Shown here: one piece after another, positions 36,072-45,384 of the stretch
How the letters are laid out: each line of letters opens with the position of its first letter
How positions within the stretch are numbered: position 1 is the first letter of the stretch
DNA from: Microcoleus sp. bin38.metabat.b11b12b14.051
GTDB lineage: Bacteria > Cyanobacteriota > Cyanobacteriia > Cyanobacteriales > Microcoleaceae
Assembly: GCF_013299165.1 (NCBI RefSeq)
Contig: NZ_JAAFKD010000011.1
Span: 80,154-144,153, forward strand
Direction of reading: 5' to 3'
Length of the DNA: 64,000 nucleotides
The notes under the pieces: generated by a model
What the model was told of the DNA's origin: nothing
Databases searched by the model: none
The model's input: the letters and a program-made list of their open reading frames with translations, nothing else
Made by a program: the position numbers and the translations under genes

Positions 36072-37253
36072 TCAAGATTTTTGGGGCAGAGGTCGAATTA
36101 AAACGACTGGTGTTCGCTCGTCAGCATTCCCAGCGGGGTTGCTGCGTAAGGCTTGCTCTAAAAATGTTACCGATAAATCGGAGGTCGCTGCTAATATCTT
36201 AACTGCTTTCAAGTCATTAGCGTCTACGATCGCCGCGGCAAGTCCGGTTTCTCGTTGAATTTCCTCTACAATTTGCTGGGGATTGTCCGGGCCCAGCACG
36301 ATAAATTGGTCGAAGGGAGGCAAAGTCCCGGTAACGTCGTCGATTAGCCTTGCTTGTTCCCCTGCAAGTTGGTAAAAGACTCCCGGTTTACCGAATATTT
36401 TAGCTAAAGCGCCGATCGCAAATGCTGCGACTACGCGCCCTGGCCCAACTACATCAACCAATGTCTGCATTCCGCAAGCTGTGGCCAAACTCGACATCGG
36501 CAAGAAAAACAAGCAGACTCGCTTGGCTACCCATCCGGGCTTGACTTCGCTGGGATGGCGGTAACGCCCCTGCATCAAGGCTAGGGGAGTTTCTGCGAGG
36601 GCGACGATATCGCCTTTCTCGGCGCGCGGTAACACGTAACGCTTGACAATTTCGACGGGATTGTCGAGTTCAGCGAGGATGTGGGTGCGAATTGGGAATA
36701 CTTCTGCAACACCGACATTGCGGGCGGTGGGTACGGTGTCGGAGTTGGGAAATTGCAACGGGACTACTACGTTGCGGACTCTGGGGATGCGCCCGCCGGG
36801 GCCGTAGACGACGAAATGTATTTGCACCCAAGCTGACTGCAATTTGTTTAAATCTTGCCCTTGAATGTCTACGGAAACTTTGATTTTTGTGGTTTGTTGG
36901 GCTTTAATAATATAGCCGAACCAGTAATCGTCCGATCGGGCTTTTGCGTCTTTGTGGCAAGGAATGACTTTTGTCTGGGAAGTCACGCCATCCAAACTTC
37001 CGTCTGATAGCAGTTTCACCTCTGCGCGCACATCTGGCAACATAATCTCGAACCGTTGTGTCAGATTGCGGAATTCCATTTCACCGACTAAAAGATAGCG
37101 GTTGGGTTCGTTTATGGCTAAGTGCCATTCTCCGGCTGTAAGTTCTAGTTTATTTGGACTCCCACTCCGGCGATAGTTCAACTCTAGGCCCAATCCGCCC
37201 AATGCTAGCAGCGAACCGGCTGCTGCGATTCCTGTTGCTAAAGTCTCAATCAC
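36072..37253 (-). CDS. CofE-like (F420-0:gamma-glutamyl ligase-like) protein with membrane anchor
   Basis: The 393-residue protein has one N-terminal hydrophobic segment (about 5-24), a beta-rich region (about 35-190) of unknown type, and a C-terminal half like coenzyme F420 gamma-glutamyl ligase: EKGDIVALAETPLALMQGRY, KPGWVAKRVC, DDVTGTLPPFDQFIVLGPDNP and AAIVDANDLKAVKILAA. Cyanobacteria have relatives annotated with this name although an F420 pathway is not established in them, so the substrate is probably different. The metal and nucleotide residues of true CofE were not all traced. It stands alone on its strand. Confidence 0.75.
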   Translation of the reverse strand: MIETLATGIAAAGSLLALGGLGLELNYRRSGSPNKLELTAGEWHLAINEPNRYLLVGEMEFRNLTQRFEIMLPDVRAEVKLLSDGSLDGVTSQTKVIPCHKDAKARSDDYWFGYIIKAQQTTKIKVSVDIQGQDLNKLQSAWVQIHFVVYGPGGRIPRVRNVVVPLQFPNSDTVPTARNVGVAEVFPIRTHILAELDNPVEIVKRYVLPRAEKGDIVALAETPLALMQGRYRHPSEVKPGWVAKRVCLFFLPMSSLATACGMQTLVDVVGPGRVVAAFAIGALAKIFGKPGVFYQLAGEQARLIDDVTGTLPPFDQFIVLGPDNPQQIVEEIQRETGLAAAIVDANDLKAVKILAATSDLSVTFLEQALRSNPAGNADERTPVVLIRPLPQKS

Positions 37254-37489
37254 TCAAATCACCGCCAATAATATTTTGTGTTTACTGTAGTCGATCTCGG
37301 GTACTTCGAGATCCGATCCGGCAGTAATTGGATTTGCTGGGCTTGCTGGGGGCGATGCAATTGAGTGAATTTGGCGGGCTGTGGGGATGGGATGTGCGAT
37401 CGCACTTGGGATGTTGGGATGTGCGATCGACCTTGAGTTAAAATGTAGAATATCAAGCAATACGGTTTACTTAACACTATTTATGCCCC

Positions 37490-37597
37490 GGAGATCCCCC
37501 TAAATCCCCCTTAAGAAGGGGGACTTTGAGAGCATTCTTGTCCCCCCCTTCGTAGGGGCGGTGCCCCTGTGCCCGCCCTGGTTAGGGGGGATATCTC
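37490..37597. repeat. Family D element with a family E arm inside
   Basis: GAGATCCCCCTAAATCCCCC opens and GGTTAGGGGGGATATCTC closes a large inverted repeat; inside it 37554-37580 reads GTAGGGGCGGTGCCCCTGTG, a family E arm. This shows that elements nest in one another. The rest of the gap 37254-37655 has only a few short frames without merit. Confidence 0.9.
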
Positions 37598-37655
37598 TTA
37601 AGTGAACCGTATTGGAATATCAAATTACCTCGCCTTGTGGGAATGCAGTTGAGCG

Positions 37656-37997
37656 ATGGATAAATTAGAGTATTATCGTCATTTGATTCGGAAAGTTTTA
37701 ACTGAATATTATGAGTTGGACGCCAAATCTACCGATTCAACGCTAGAAAGTGCGCTGATTTTTGACGAAGGGCACGACCATTATTTATTGATAGTAATGG
37801 GTTGGCAGGGACAAGAACGGATTAAGGTAAATACTATTCACGTGCGATTGCGGGATGGCAAAATTTGGATTGAGGAGGATTGGACAGAAGATGGGGTGGT
37901 GACAGATTTTTTGCAGGCTGGCGTGCCGCGGGAGGATATTGTATTGGCGTTTCATCCACCGCATTTACGGCAATATACAGAATTTGCGATCGCTTGA
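37656..37997 (+). CDS. xisI: XisI family protein (without XisH neighbour)
   Basis: The 113-residue protein matches XisI, one of the excision-control proteins of the fdxN element in heterocystous cyanobacteria: MDKLEYYRHLIRKVLTEYYE, then DHYLLIVMGWQGQERI and VREDIVLAFHPP-like end (VPREDIVLAFHPPHLR). XisH usually lies directly upstream; here the 400 upstream bases hold a repeat and no xisH. Such genes are common in filamentous strains without heterocysts, where their role is unknown. Confidence 0.9.
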   Translation: MDKLEYYRHLIRKVLTEYYELDAKSTDSTLESALIFDEGHDHYLLIVMGWQGQERIKVNTIHVRLRDGKIWIEEDWTEDGVVTDFLQAGVPREDIVLAFHPPHLRQYTEFAIA

Positions 37998-38083
37998 TTG
38001 CTTGATTGCTTGATTGTGCGATCGCCCATCTAACCATCTCACCTAATTCGTTTAAAATGTAAATAAAAAGCAGCGATTGCCCT

Positions 38084-38401
38084 ATGACACTAGCCATCAC
38101 CCCAATCAAGCAGTATATCGAACAACGCAACGAAAGCTATTGGATTGAAGGAACTCGGATTTCTCTCGATTCAGTCGTTTATTCCTTCTTAAATGGAGAA
38201 ACTCCTGAAAGTATTGCCCAAAATTTTCCACTGCTTTCCCTAGAACAAGTTTATGGTGCGATCGTCTTTTATCTTGCCAACCGAGAAATGGTGGATGCGT
38301 ACTTAAAAGAGGGTGAAGCAGAATTTAAGCAATTGCAACAGTCTTTGAGACAAAAAAGTCCACTTTTGTATCAACAATTAATAACTGCTCAAAGTCGGTG
38401 A
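38084..38401 (+). CDS. DUF433 domain protein (antitoxin-like)
   Basis: The 105-residue protein has the DUF433 pattern: YWIEGTRISLDSVVYSFLNGETPESIAQNFP followed by LEQVYGAIVFYLANREMVDAYL, a small helix-turn-helix fold. DUF433 proteins often pair with a PIN-like or DUF5615 toxin gene just downstream on the same strand. Here the next gene is on the opposite strand and overlaps its last 13 bases, so no toxin partner is visible. Confidence 0.85.
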   Translation: MTLAITPIKQYIEQRNESYWIEGTRISLDSVVYSFLNGETPESIAQNFPLLSLEQVYGAIVFYLANREMVDAYLKEGEAEFKQLQQSLRQKSPLLYQQLITAQSR

Positions 38402-38691
38402 GTACGATCGCGCAGCACTTGTTTGTAGCGCAAACCTGCTGCTTTGAGCGCTTGATTTGGCGGGGTTGGATTCAGGAGAGTATTCACAAAAGCTTCGCTA
38501 TCCTCAATGTCAAGTTTCAATCGTTGATGCTGTTCAATAACTTTGCAAGCGACTGCTTGAACGCTAGCGATGACGAAATCTGTTAAAGTGCGTCCTTCTA
38601 AGTCAGCAGCTTTTTGCCAAAGGGCTTTAATCTCTGGACTGACACGAGCTTCCAATCGGGCAGATTCTTCCGATTTAGTAGTTTTAGTCAT
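38389..38691 (-). CDS. DUF1778 domain protein (TacA-type antitoxin)
   Basis: The 100-residue protein starts with a ribbon-helix-helix region, ARLEARVSPEIKALWQKAADLEGRTLTDFVIASVQ, typical of DUF1778 antitoxins that pair with GNAT toxins (TacT type). The toxin gene is normally directly downstream; here downstream lies the convergent DUF433 gene, with 13 bases of overlap. It may be an orphan antitoxin or a stand-alone regulator. Confidence 0.85.
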   Translation of the reverse strand: MTKTTKSEESARLEARVSPEIKALWQKAADLEGRTLTDFVIASVQAVACKVIEQHQRLKLDIEDSEAFVNTLLNPTPPNQALKAAGLRYKQVLRDRTHRL

Positions 38692-38861
38692 AGAAAATAC
38701 AATCGATCTAATCTTTTTATTTTATACGGCAAAATGCCGTATGTCAACCAGAGGAAGTTAGGAGGCGATCGCACTTGGGATGCGGCGAAGTGCGATCGAC
38801 CTTCTCACCATCTACCCTGATTCGCTCATCTTAATTTCAAAAATAAGTTTTTGTCTTACCT

Positions 38862-39242
38862 ATGAAACCTGTAAAAGATTGCACATTCATGCTTGTAAAA
38901 ATCGCCCTTATCACAATATTCACTTCCCAACTCACTCAGAGTGTAAGCGCTCAATCCATCACTGACAAAAGCTGCGTCGCTGATATTGTCGGTGAAGATA
39001 TTGGCTCACAAGTTAATATCAGGTCTGGTGCGGGAAGCATTTTTAGCGTTGTAGGCACAGTATCGGTAGGAAATTTAGTGATTGTCGCCAATGACGACCA
39101 AAATAAAAGTAGTGTCGTGTCTCCACTCAGTCGCAAAGATAGCGAAGGAAATGTCTGGTATTTGACTACAAGATTGAGAGCAAGTGAGTACAAAGGTTGG
39201 ATCAAAGCAGATTTTTTGCAACTGAAATGTCCGAATCCCTAG
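38862..39242 (+). CDS. Secreted SH3-like domain protein
   Basis: The 126-residue protein has a signal peptide (basic start, hydrophobic core about 10-28, cleavage likely after VSA at about 30). The mature part is a bacterial SH3 domain: VNIRSGAGSIFSVVGTVSVGN and WIKADFLQLKC. Such domains bind peptidoglycan or metals outside the cytoplasm. Two cysteines (after the start of the mature protein and near the end) may form a disulphide. No enzyme domain is attached. Confidence 0.85.
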   Translation: MKPVKDCTFMLVKIALITIFTSQLTQSVSAQSITDKSCVADIVGEDIGSQVNIRSGAGSIFSVVGTVSVGNLVIVANDDQNKSSVVSPLSRKDSEGNVWYLTTRLRASEYKGWIKADFLQLKCPNP

Positions 39243-39680
39243 GTGAAGCAAAAAAATAGAGGCTGCACTCTGGACGCACCTTGATTGTGATTTAAATAGA
39301 CGATCGCCCAAACAACTCTCTCAAGCTATTTACTTAAGTATTAGCAGCTCATCATCGAGTATCAGTTTGCCAAAGTCTCTACGAGAATCCCCTGAGATAG
39401 CAGTTTTCAGTTGAGATATCGGTAAGGACAATGCACTGTCGTATTTCATAGAATTGACAACTGCTATGGAAGTGTGGCTGTCTGTCGGGGCGAGTTATTA
39501 AATTAACAATACAAAATACTTGCTTCAATCATTTTTGGGTTAATATCGATACATAAACACAAATTAGGTAATCTGACAATAAAGGCGATCGCCCGACGAT
39601 AAATGTCTCTTAAAAAAAATCTAGACTAAGTGTAGTTGAGCAAAAATAATATTTTCCTCGCTGGAATCGCGAGTTGCTAT
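39243..39680. other. Intergenic region before the two-kinase operon
   Basis: About 440 bases without a gene or repeat array. AT-rich text at 39490-39560 is a likely promoter for the rightward operon. A TTG at 39636 is in frame with the kinase but is not preferred as start. Confidence 0.4.
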
Positions 39681-42473
39681 ATGTCATCATCCCAGCCTTC
39701 AATGTTTAAGAAACTGATTGGTAATGCGCCGCTGCGAACCGTTTTGATTGTCCCATTCGTACTACAAATCATCGGTGCAGTCGGCATTGTTGGCTACTTA
39801 TCCTTTCGCAACGGACAGAAAGCGGTTAACGATTTGGCATCTCAACTGCGGACAGAAATCAGCAGCCGCATTGATCAACACTTAGACAGCCAACTCGACA
39901 CAGCCCGTCATCTTGCTCAAGTGAATGCCGATGCTTTTGACGTGGGATTGATCGATCCCAAAGATTTAGATAATATGGCTCGTTTCTTCTCGAAACAAAT
40001 GCAATTGTTTAATATCGGCTACATCAGCTTTGGTGCTCCTGGAGGTGAGTTTGCAGGTGCTGGATATCAAGTAGATCAAAATATTGTTTCTGGTACGAGT
40101 AATCCAAAGCAACGCGGCAATCGAAATTATCACTTCTACAATACAGATAATTATGGCAGACCCACTAAGCTTGCTGAGATATTGAAAAATTACGAGTTCG
40201 ACAAAGAACTGTGGTACTCAAACACTGTTAAAGCTCGAAAGCCGACATGGGTTTTATACCAGTGGGAAATGACGCCATTTCATCTAGCTGTTTCGGCAAA
40301 TCGTCCAATCTATGACAAGAAAAATCAACTAATTGGTGTCATCGGTATCGATCAGCGTCTTTCACAAATTAGCGATTTTTTGCGCAAATTGAAAGTCAGC
40401 AAATCGGGCAGAACGTTTATTGTGGAGCGCAGCGGGTTAATTGTTGCTAGTTCTAGCACCGAGGAACCATTTAAACTAATTGATGGTAAGCCTATGCGGT
40501 TAAACGCATCAGAAAGTAGCGATGTGCTGATTCAATCAACATCTCAATATTTAGTCAAGCAGTTCGGCGAATTCAAGAATATCAAAGATAGTCAACAGCT
40601 TGATTTTTTGCAGAACAAAGAACACCTGTTTGTGCAAGTTTCACCCTGGAAAGACGAGTGGGGATTGGATTGGTTGGTAGTTGTTGTGGTTCCTGAATCG
40701 GATTTTATGGGACAAATCGATGCCAATACTCGCACCACGATTCTATTTTCCATTGGCGCTTTAGTTGTGGCTACGATTGTGGGTTTTTACACTTCTCGTT
40801 TGATTGCTGAGCCGATCGCACAATTGAGCATAGCATCAAAGTCGATCGCCTCCGGGAAGTTCGATCGCACTCTGGAAGTCTCCGGGAAGAATGAATTGGG
40901 CGTGCTGACTCAATCCTTCAATGACATGGCGCAGCAACTGCGCGACTCTTTTACAGCCCTGGAAAACACCAACGTCGAACTCGAACAGCGGGTCGAAGAA
41001 CGCACCGTCGAACTCAAAATCGCGAAAGAGATGGCAGACAGCGCCAACCGTGCTAAAAGCGAATTTTTAGCTAACATGAGTCACGAATTGCGAACTCCCC
41101 TCAATGGGATTTTAGGCTACGCGCAAATTCTCCAGCGCAGCGAACCGATGACCAAAAAAGGGCGCGGTGGCGTTGATATCATCTATCAGTGCGGTTCGCA
41201 CCTGCTAACGCTGATTAATGATGTGTTGGATTTGTCGAAAATTGAAGCCCGAAAACTAGAACTGCATCCGACTGCTTTTCACCTACCTTCATTCATTCAA
41301 GGTGTTGCAGAAATCTGCACGATTCGCGCCCAGGAAAAAGCAATTACTTTTGATTTAAAAATAGATACGCAACTTCCGACAGGGGTTTGCGGTGATGAGA
41401 AACGTTTGCGTCAAGTGCTGCTAAATTTGCTTGGTAATGCGATTAAGTTTACGGAACAAGGAGGCGTGATTTTTCAGGTAGATGTCATCAATCATGATAA
41501 GATTCCAGATTTAAATTCGTTGGATAATTCAACTTCCAGTTTATATAAAATTCGCTTCACAATCGAAGATACAGGCCCGGGAATGACACCAGCGCAAGTT
41601 AAGAAAATTTTCCAACCTTTTGAGCAAGTAGGTGATGTGAAAAAGCAATCGGAAGGCACTGGATTGGGACTTTCGATCAGTCAAAAGATTGTGGGTTTGA
41701 TGCAGAGTGAAATTGCGATCGACAGCCGTGCGGGAGTTGGCAGTATTTTTTCCTTTGAAGTGGCACTCCCGGAGGCTCAGGATTGGGCTGATAGTTCGAG
41801 AATCGTCGAACAGGGGGCTGTTTTGGGCTATGAAGGCGAAAAACGCAAAATTCTCGTGGTTGATGATAGGTGGGAAAATCGGGCGGTGCTGGTAAACTTG
41901 CTGGAACCGATCGGCTTTGAGATAATGGAAGCTGCTGATGGTATGCAAGGACTCGATCGCGCTTTAGACACCGCACCGGATTTAATTCTTACCGATTTAG
42001 CTATGCCGGTGATGGACGGATTCGAGTTTTTGGAGCAAATCCGCGCTCATCCTCAACTGCGAGATGCGATCGTGCTAGTGTCATCTGCAAGCGTATTTGA
42101 GATCGATCGCCAAAAGAGCTTGGATGCAGGCGGCAGTGATTTTTTGCCTAAACCAGTGCAAGCAGACGTATTACTGGGCTTACTTCAAAAATACTTGCAA
42201 CTAGAGTGGGTATATGGGGACACAGTAGATGCGGGCAAAAAAGGGCAAAATGCGATGCCAAATGAAATGCTGCTGCCGGCGATCGAGATTTTGCAGTTAT
42301 TAAACGAACAAGCTCAATCTGGGGATTTAGACGCGATAATCGAGATTGCGGAAGACATTCAAACAGCCAATCCAGAATACGCAATTTTTGCGAACAAAAT
42401 ACTCGTTTTGGCAGAAAGTTTTCAAGTCAAAGAACTGCGAGCATTAATTGAACAAAATATATCAAAAGTGTAA
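39681..42473 (+). CDS. Hybrid sensor histidine kinase/response regulator with periplasmic dCache-like sensor
   Basis: From the ATG at 39681 it has 930 residues: membrane segment about 17-38, a large extracytoplasmic sensor (about 40-345, with VSANRPIYDKKNQLIGVIGIDQ typical of Cache domains), second membrane segment about 350-372, HAMP, coiled coil, HisKA with His468 in SHELRTPL, HATPase (LLGNAIKFT, EDTGPGM, GTGLGLSISQ) and a receiver domain with phospho-acceptor Asp772 (LTDLAMPVMDG). The last 75 residues are helical, perhaps a diverged phosphotransfer domain without clear histidine. It lies 12 bases before a second kinase gene, so the two probably form one signalling pathway. Confidence 0.93.
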   Translation: MSSSQPSMFKKLIGNAPLRTVLIVPFVLQIIGAVGIVGYLSFRNGQKAVNDLASQLRTEISSRIDQHLDSQLDTARHLAQVNADAFDVGLIDPKDLDNMARFFSKQMQLFNIGYISFGAPGGEFAGAGYQVDQNIVSGTSNPKQRGNRNYHFYNTDNYGRPTKLAEILKNYEFDKELWYSNTVKARKPTWVLYQWEMTPFHLAVSANRPIYDKKNQLIGVIGIDQRLSQISDFLRKLKVSKSGRTFIVERSGLIVASSSTEEPFKLIDGKPMRLNASESSDVLIQSTSQYLVKQFGEFKNIKDSQQLDFLQNKEHLFVQVSPWKDEWGLDWLVVVVVPESDFMGQIDANTRTTILFSIGALVVATIVGFYTSRLIAEPIAQLSIASKSIASGKFDRTLEVSGKNELGVLTQSFNDMAQQLRDSFTALENTNVELEQRVEERTVELKIAKEMADSANRAKSEFLANMSHELRTPLNGILGYAQILQRSEPMTKKGRGGVDIIYQCGSHLLTLINDVLDLSKIEARKLELHPTAFHLPSFIQGVAEICTIRAQEKAITFDLKIDTQLPTGVCGDEKRLRQVLLNLLGNAIKFTEQGGVIFQVDVINHDKIPDLNSLDNSTSSLYKIRFTIEDTGPGMTPAQVKKIFQPFEQVGDVKKQSEGTGLGLSISQKIVGLMQSEIAIDSRAGVGSIFSFEVALPEAQDWADSSRIVEQGAVLGYEGEKRKILVVDDRWENRAVLVNLLEPIGFEIMEAADGMQGLDRALDTAPDLILTDLAMPVMDGFEFLEQIRAHPQLRDAIVLVSSASVFEIDRQKSLDAGGSDFLPKPVQADVLLGLLQKYLQLEWVYGDTVDAGKKGQNAMPNEMLLPAIEILQLLNEQAQSGDLDAIIEIAEDIQTANPEYAIFANKILVLAESFQVKELRALIEQNISKV

Positions 42474-42485
42474 GGGAAAAGTATC

Positions 42486-43757
42486 ATGCTTGAACCAAAT
42501 AAAAAATTTATTTTGATAGTAGATGACAGTTCCACAAATTTGGGGGTTCTGTCGCAAGCTTTAAAAACAGCAGGCTACAAAGTGCGGGTAGCAGTGGACG
42601 GAGAATCGGCGATGGCGATGCTAGAAAAATGTGCGATAGATTCCACGAAAAACCCTTTCCCGGAACTCATATTGTTAGATGTGCAAATGCCGGGAATTGA
42701 CGGTTTTGAAACCTGTCGTAGAATTAAATCCAACGCTACTACTAAGACAATTCCAGTCATTTTCATGACTGCCTTAGCCGATGCCGAAAGTAAAGTCAAA
42801 GGCTTGTCATTAGGCGCAGTTGATTACATCACTAAACCTTTTGAACAAGACGAAGTAATTGCCAGAGTTAACATTCATTGGCAGCTTAAACAGTTAACCG
42901 ACAATCTGGAAGAACAGGTGACACAACGCACCTGTGCTTTACAACAAGCGCAAGTCCAGGTAGTGCAGCAAGAAAAACTATCTGCGCTGGGACAACTGGT
43001 GGCGGGAGTCGCCCATGAAATTAATAATCCGCTGAGTTTTATGGTGAGCAACATTGCGCCTGCGAAGGAATATCTTGCTGATATTACAGAAATTCTTAGC
43101 CTATATCAAAAACATTATCCTGAACCTCCATCAGATATCGCTAGGAAGATTGAAGACATAGATTTGGAGTTTGTGATCGAAGATTTTTCTCATCTCTTGG
43201 ATTCCATGCAAATGGGCACTGAACGCATTAAAGATATTTCGCTGTCGCTGCGAAACTTTGCTCGTGCGGATGGAGATACTGCTAGTGCGATCGATCTGCA
43301 TGAGACTTTAGATAGTACGCTGCTGCTATTAAAACACCGACTGAAGGATCAAGGATCTCGCCCGGTGATTGAAGTTATCCAAAACTACGGTAATTTGCCC
43401 GCGATTAAGTGCTATCCGGGCCCGATGAACCAAGTGTTTATGAATTTGTTAGCAAATGCGATCGATGCTGTGGAGGATGCTTGGGAAAAAGACCAACGTC
43501 CTCTGATAATTACTATTAGTACGGAAGTTGTGACCGAAAGTGCGATCGTCCGAATTGCCGATAATGGGTTGGGAATGACGGATGAGATTCAACAACATTT
43601 GTTTGAACCTCTGTTTACTACAAAAGCTGTAGGTAAGGGCACTGGGCTGGGATTGTCGATTGCTAAGCAGATTGTGACAGATAAGCACGGTGGTAAATTA
43701 TTTTGCAAGTCGATGGCGGGGAAAGGTACTGAATTTGCGATCGAACTTCCTATTTAA
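42486..43757 (+). CDS. Receiver-histidine kinase (REC-HisKA-HATPase)
   Basis: The 423-residue soluble protein starts with a receiver domain (Asp65 in LLDVQMPG, Lys in DYITKPFE), then a short coiled coil and a histidine kinase with His177 in GVAHEINNPL, N box LLANAIDAVEDAW, ADNGLGM and GKGTGLGLSIAKQIV. The receiver at the N-terminus lets the upstream hybrid kinase control this kinase's activity, so the pair can act as a phosphorelay. The gap to the first gene is 12 bases. Downstream is the nine-copy family A array. The output regulator is not encoded nearby. Confidence 0.93.
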   Translation: MLEPNKKFILIVDDSSTNLGVLSQALKTAGYKVRVAVDGESAMAMLEKCAIDSTKNPFPELILLDVQMPGIDGFETCRRIKSNATTKTIPVIFMTALADAESKVKGLSLGAVDYITKPFEQDEVIARVNIHWQLKQLTDNLEEQVTQRTCALQQAQVQVVQQEKLSALGQLVAGVAHEINNPLSFMVSNIAPAKEYLADITEILSLYQKHYPEPPSDIARKIEDIDLEFVIEDFSHLLDSMQMGTERIKDISLSLRNFARADGDTASAIDLHETLDSTLLLLKHRLKDQGSRPVIEVIQNYGNLPAIKCYPGPMNQVFMNLLANAIDAVEDAWEKDQRPLIITISTEVVTESAIVRIADNGLGMTDEIQQHLFEPLFTTKAVGKGTGLGLSIAKQIVTDKHGGKLFCKSMAGKGTEFAIELPI

Positions 43758-43784
43758 TTTTAAGATTATTTATGGTCAAACTAT

Positions 43785-44453
43785 TAGGTTCGTAGTGAGG
43801 ACTTTAGTCCTTCTTTATGCGGACTAAAGTCCACACTACGAACCTTCTATCATGATCAAATAGGTTCGTAGTGAGGACTTTAGTCCTTCTTGATGCGGAC
43901 TAAAGTCCGCACTACGAACCTTCTATCATGATCAAATAGGTTCGTAGTGAGGACTTTAGTCCTTCTTGATGCGGACTAAAGTCCGCACTACGAACCTTCT
44001 ATCACGATTAAATAGGTTCGTAGTGAGGACTTTAGTCCTTCTTGATGCGGACTAAAGTCCGCACTACGAACCTTCTATCACGATTAAATAGGTTCGTAGT
44101 GAGGACTTTAGTCCTTCTTGATGCGGACTAAAGTCCGCACTACGAACCTTCTATCACGATTAAATAGGTTCGTAGTGAGGACTTTAGTCCTTCTTGATGC
44201 GGACTAAAGTCCGCACTACGAACCTTCTATCACGATTAAATAGGTTCGTAGTGAGGACTTTAGTCCTTCTTGATGCGGACTAAAGTCCGCACTACGAACC
44301 TTCTATCACGATTAAATAGGTTCGTAGTGAGGACTTTAGTCCTTCTTGATGCGGACTAAAGTCCGCACTACGAACCTTCTATCACGATTAAATAGGTTCG
44401 TAGTGAGGACTTTAGTCCTTCTTGATGCGGACTAAAGTCCGCACTACGAACCT
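43785..44453. repeat. Family A array: nine tandem hairpins, 76-bp period
   Basis: AGGTTCGTAGTGAGGAC begins at 43786, 43862, 43938, 44014, 44090, 44166, 44242, 44318 and 44394. Each unit is a 24-base inverted repeat with one A/C mismatch and a 10-base loop (TTCTTGATGC), spaced by TTCTATCACGATTAAAT. The last six to seven units are identical. It lies between convergent genes, close to both stop codons. Confidence 0.97.
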
Positions 44454-44457
44454 TGAA

Positions 44458-45192
44458 TTAATAGCTAATTTGCAAAGTCACAGAAGCATCTATCTGCTGT
44501 TCCCCTCCCACCACGGGCGTTATAGCAAAATTAGCACTACGAGACTGTACCTGTCCGTACATAGGAGGTGGCGCACTCGCACCGTTGACTTGAATTCCGA
44601 GAATTTCTCCCCGCTTGAGGTTGAGCGCGCTCAGGACTGCATCTGCTTGCGATTGAGCGTCTTGAGTTGCTTTTTTGAGTGCTTGTTTTTGAGCTTGTTC
44701 GATCGCACTTTCGGCGGCTACAAAACTCACACCTTGAATTCGGGTTGCTCCGGCCCTCACCGCATCATCGAGCAAAGTGCCGGCAGAGCCAGTATTGATG
44801 CGAAAACTGACGGTATTTGTAGCAGTATACCCGATTATGCGCTGCTGGTTGCTTTCGTTGCTGTAATTCGGGTTGAGGTTGATGCCGGTGGTTTCGAGTT
44901 TTTCTACTTGGCGCGATCGCAGCAATTCTACCACAGCGGACGATTGTTTTGCCGCTTCCTGCTGCGCCTCGGCCGCCGTTGTCCCCACTACTTCCACCCC
45001 CAAACGCACGAGAGTTTGAGTTGTCGGAATTGCTTCGACACCGCGCCCAGTCACAGTCAGCGCTCTGATTCGCTGTTCCTGAGCCACCGCCGGATCTAAC
45101 CCCGTGAAACTTACGAGAGTTAAGGTTAAACATAACGCTGTTAGCAGACTGCGAAAATCAACTCTAGTACCGCCTTGCAAATTTGAATTCAT
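44458..45192 (-). CDS. SIMPL domain (DUF541) secreted protein
   Basis: From the ATG at 45192 the protein has 244 residues. A signal peptide (hydrophobic core about 15-32, cleavage after AVA) precedes a SIMPL/DUF541 domain: RALTVTGRGVEAIPTTQTLVRLGVEV, INLNPNYSNESNQQRIIGYTATNTVSFRI and ASVTLQISY at the end. Relatives (such as BP26 and YggE) are periplasmic and protect against oxidative stress or form channels; the role here is unknown. The start is fixed by GAGGAG 12 bases upstream, which lies inside the longer alternative frame beginning at 45216. Confidence 0.88.
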   Translation of the reverse strand: MNSNLQGGTRVDFRSLLTALCLTLTLVSFTGLDPAVAQEQRIRALTVTGRGVEAIPTTQTLVRLGVEVVGTTAAEAQQEAAKQSSAVVELLRSRQVEKLETTGINLNPNYSNESNQQRIIGYTATNTVSFRINTGSAGTLLDDAVRAGATRIQGVSFVAAESAIEQAQKQALKKATQDAQSQADAVLSALNLKRGEILGIQVNGASAPPPMYGQVQSRSANFAITPVVGGEQQIDASVTLQISY

Positions 45193-45289
45193 AAACTCAA
45201 TGCTCCTCACATACAACAGATGCTATACTTGACCTTCACATGGGAATTGTTAAATAGTCAGCCTGTTACATTTTTAGTAACTAAAATTT

Positions 45290-45384
45290 TTAGTCATTGG
45301 TCATTTGTCATTGGTCATTAGTCATTAGTCATTAGTCATTAGTCATTAGTCATTAGTCATTTGTCATTGGTCATTAGTTTTTAT
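45290..45384. repeat. GTCATTA heptamer repeat
   Basis: About 12 units of GTCATTA/GTCATTG run right up to the start codon of the DUF1232 gene. A TTG inside it (45361) gives a false upstream extension of that gene. Confidence 0.92.

Noticed and set aside
37656-38691. Prophage or integrated element
   Set aside because: xisI and antitoxin-like genes hint at mobile DNA, but no integrase, att repeats or phage structural genes were seen.
43785-44453. CRISPR array
   Set aside because: All parts of the 76-base unit, including the spacer, are the same in each copy.
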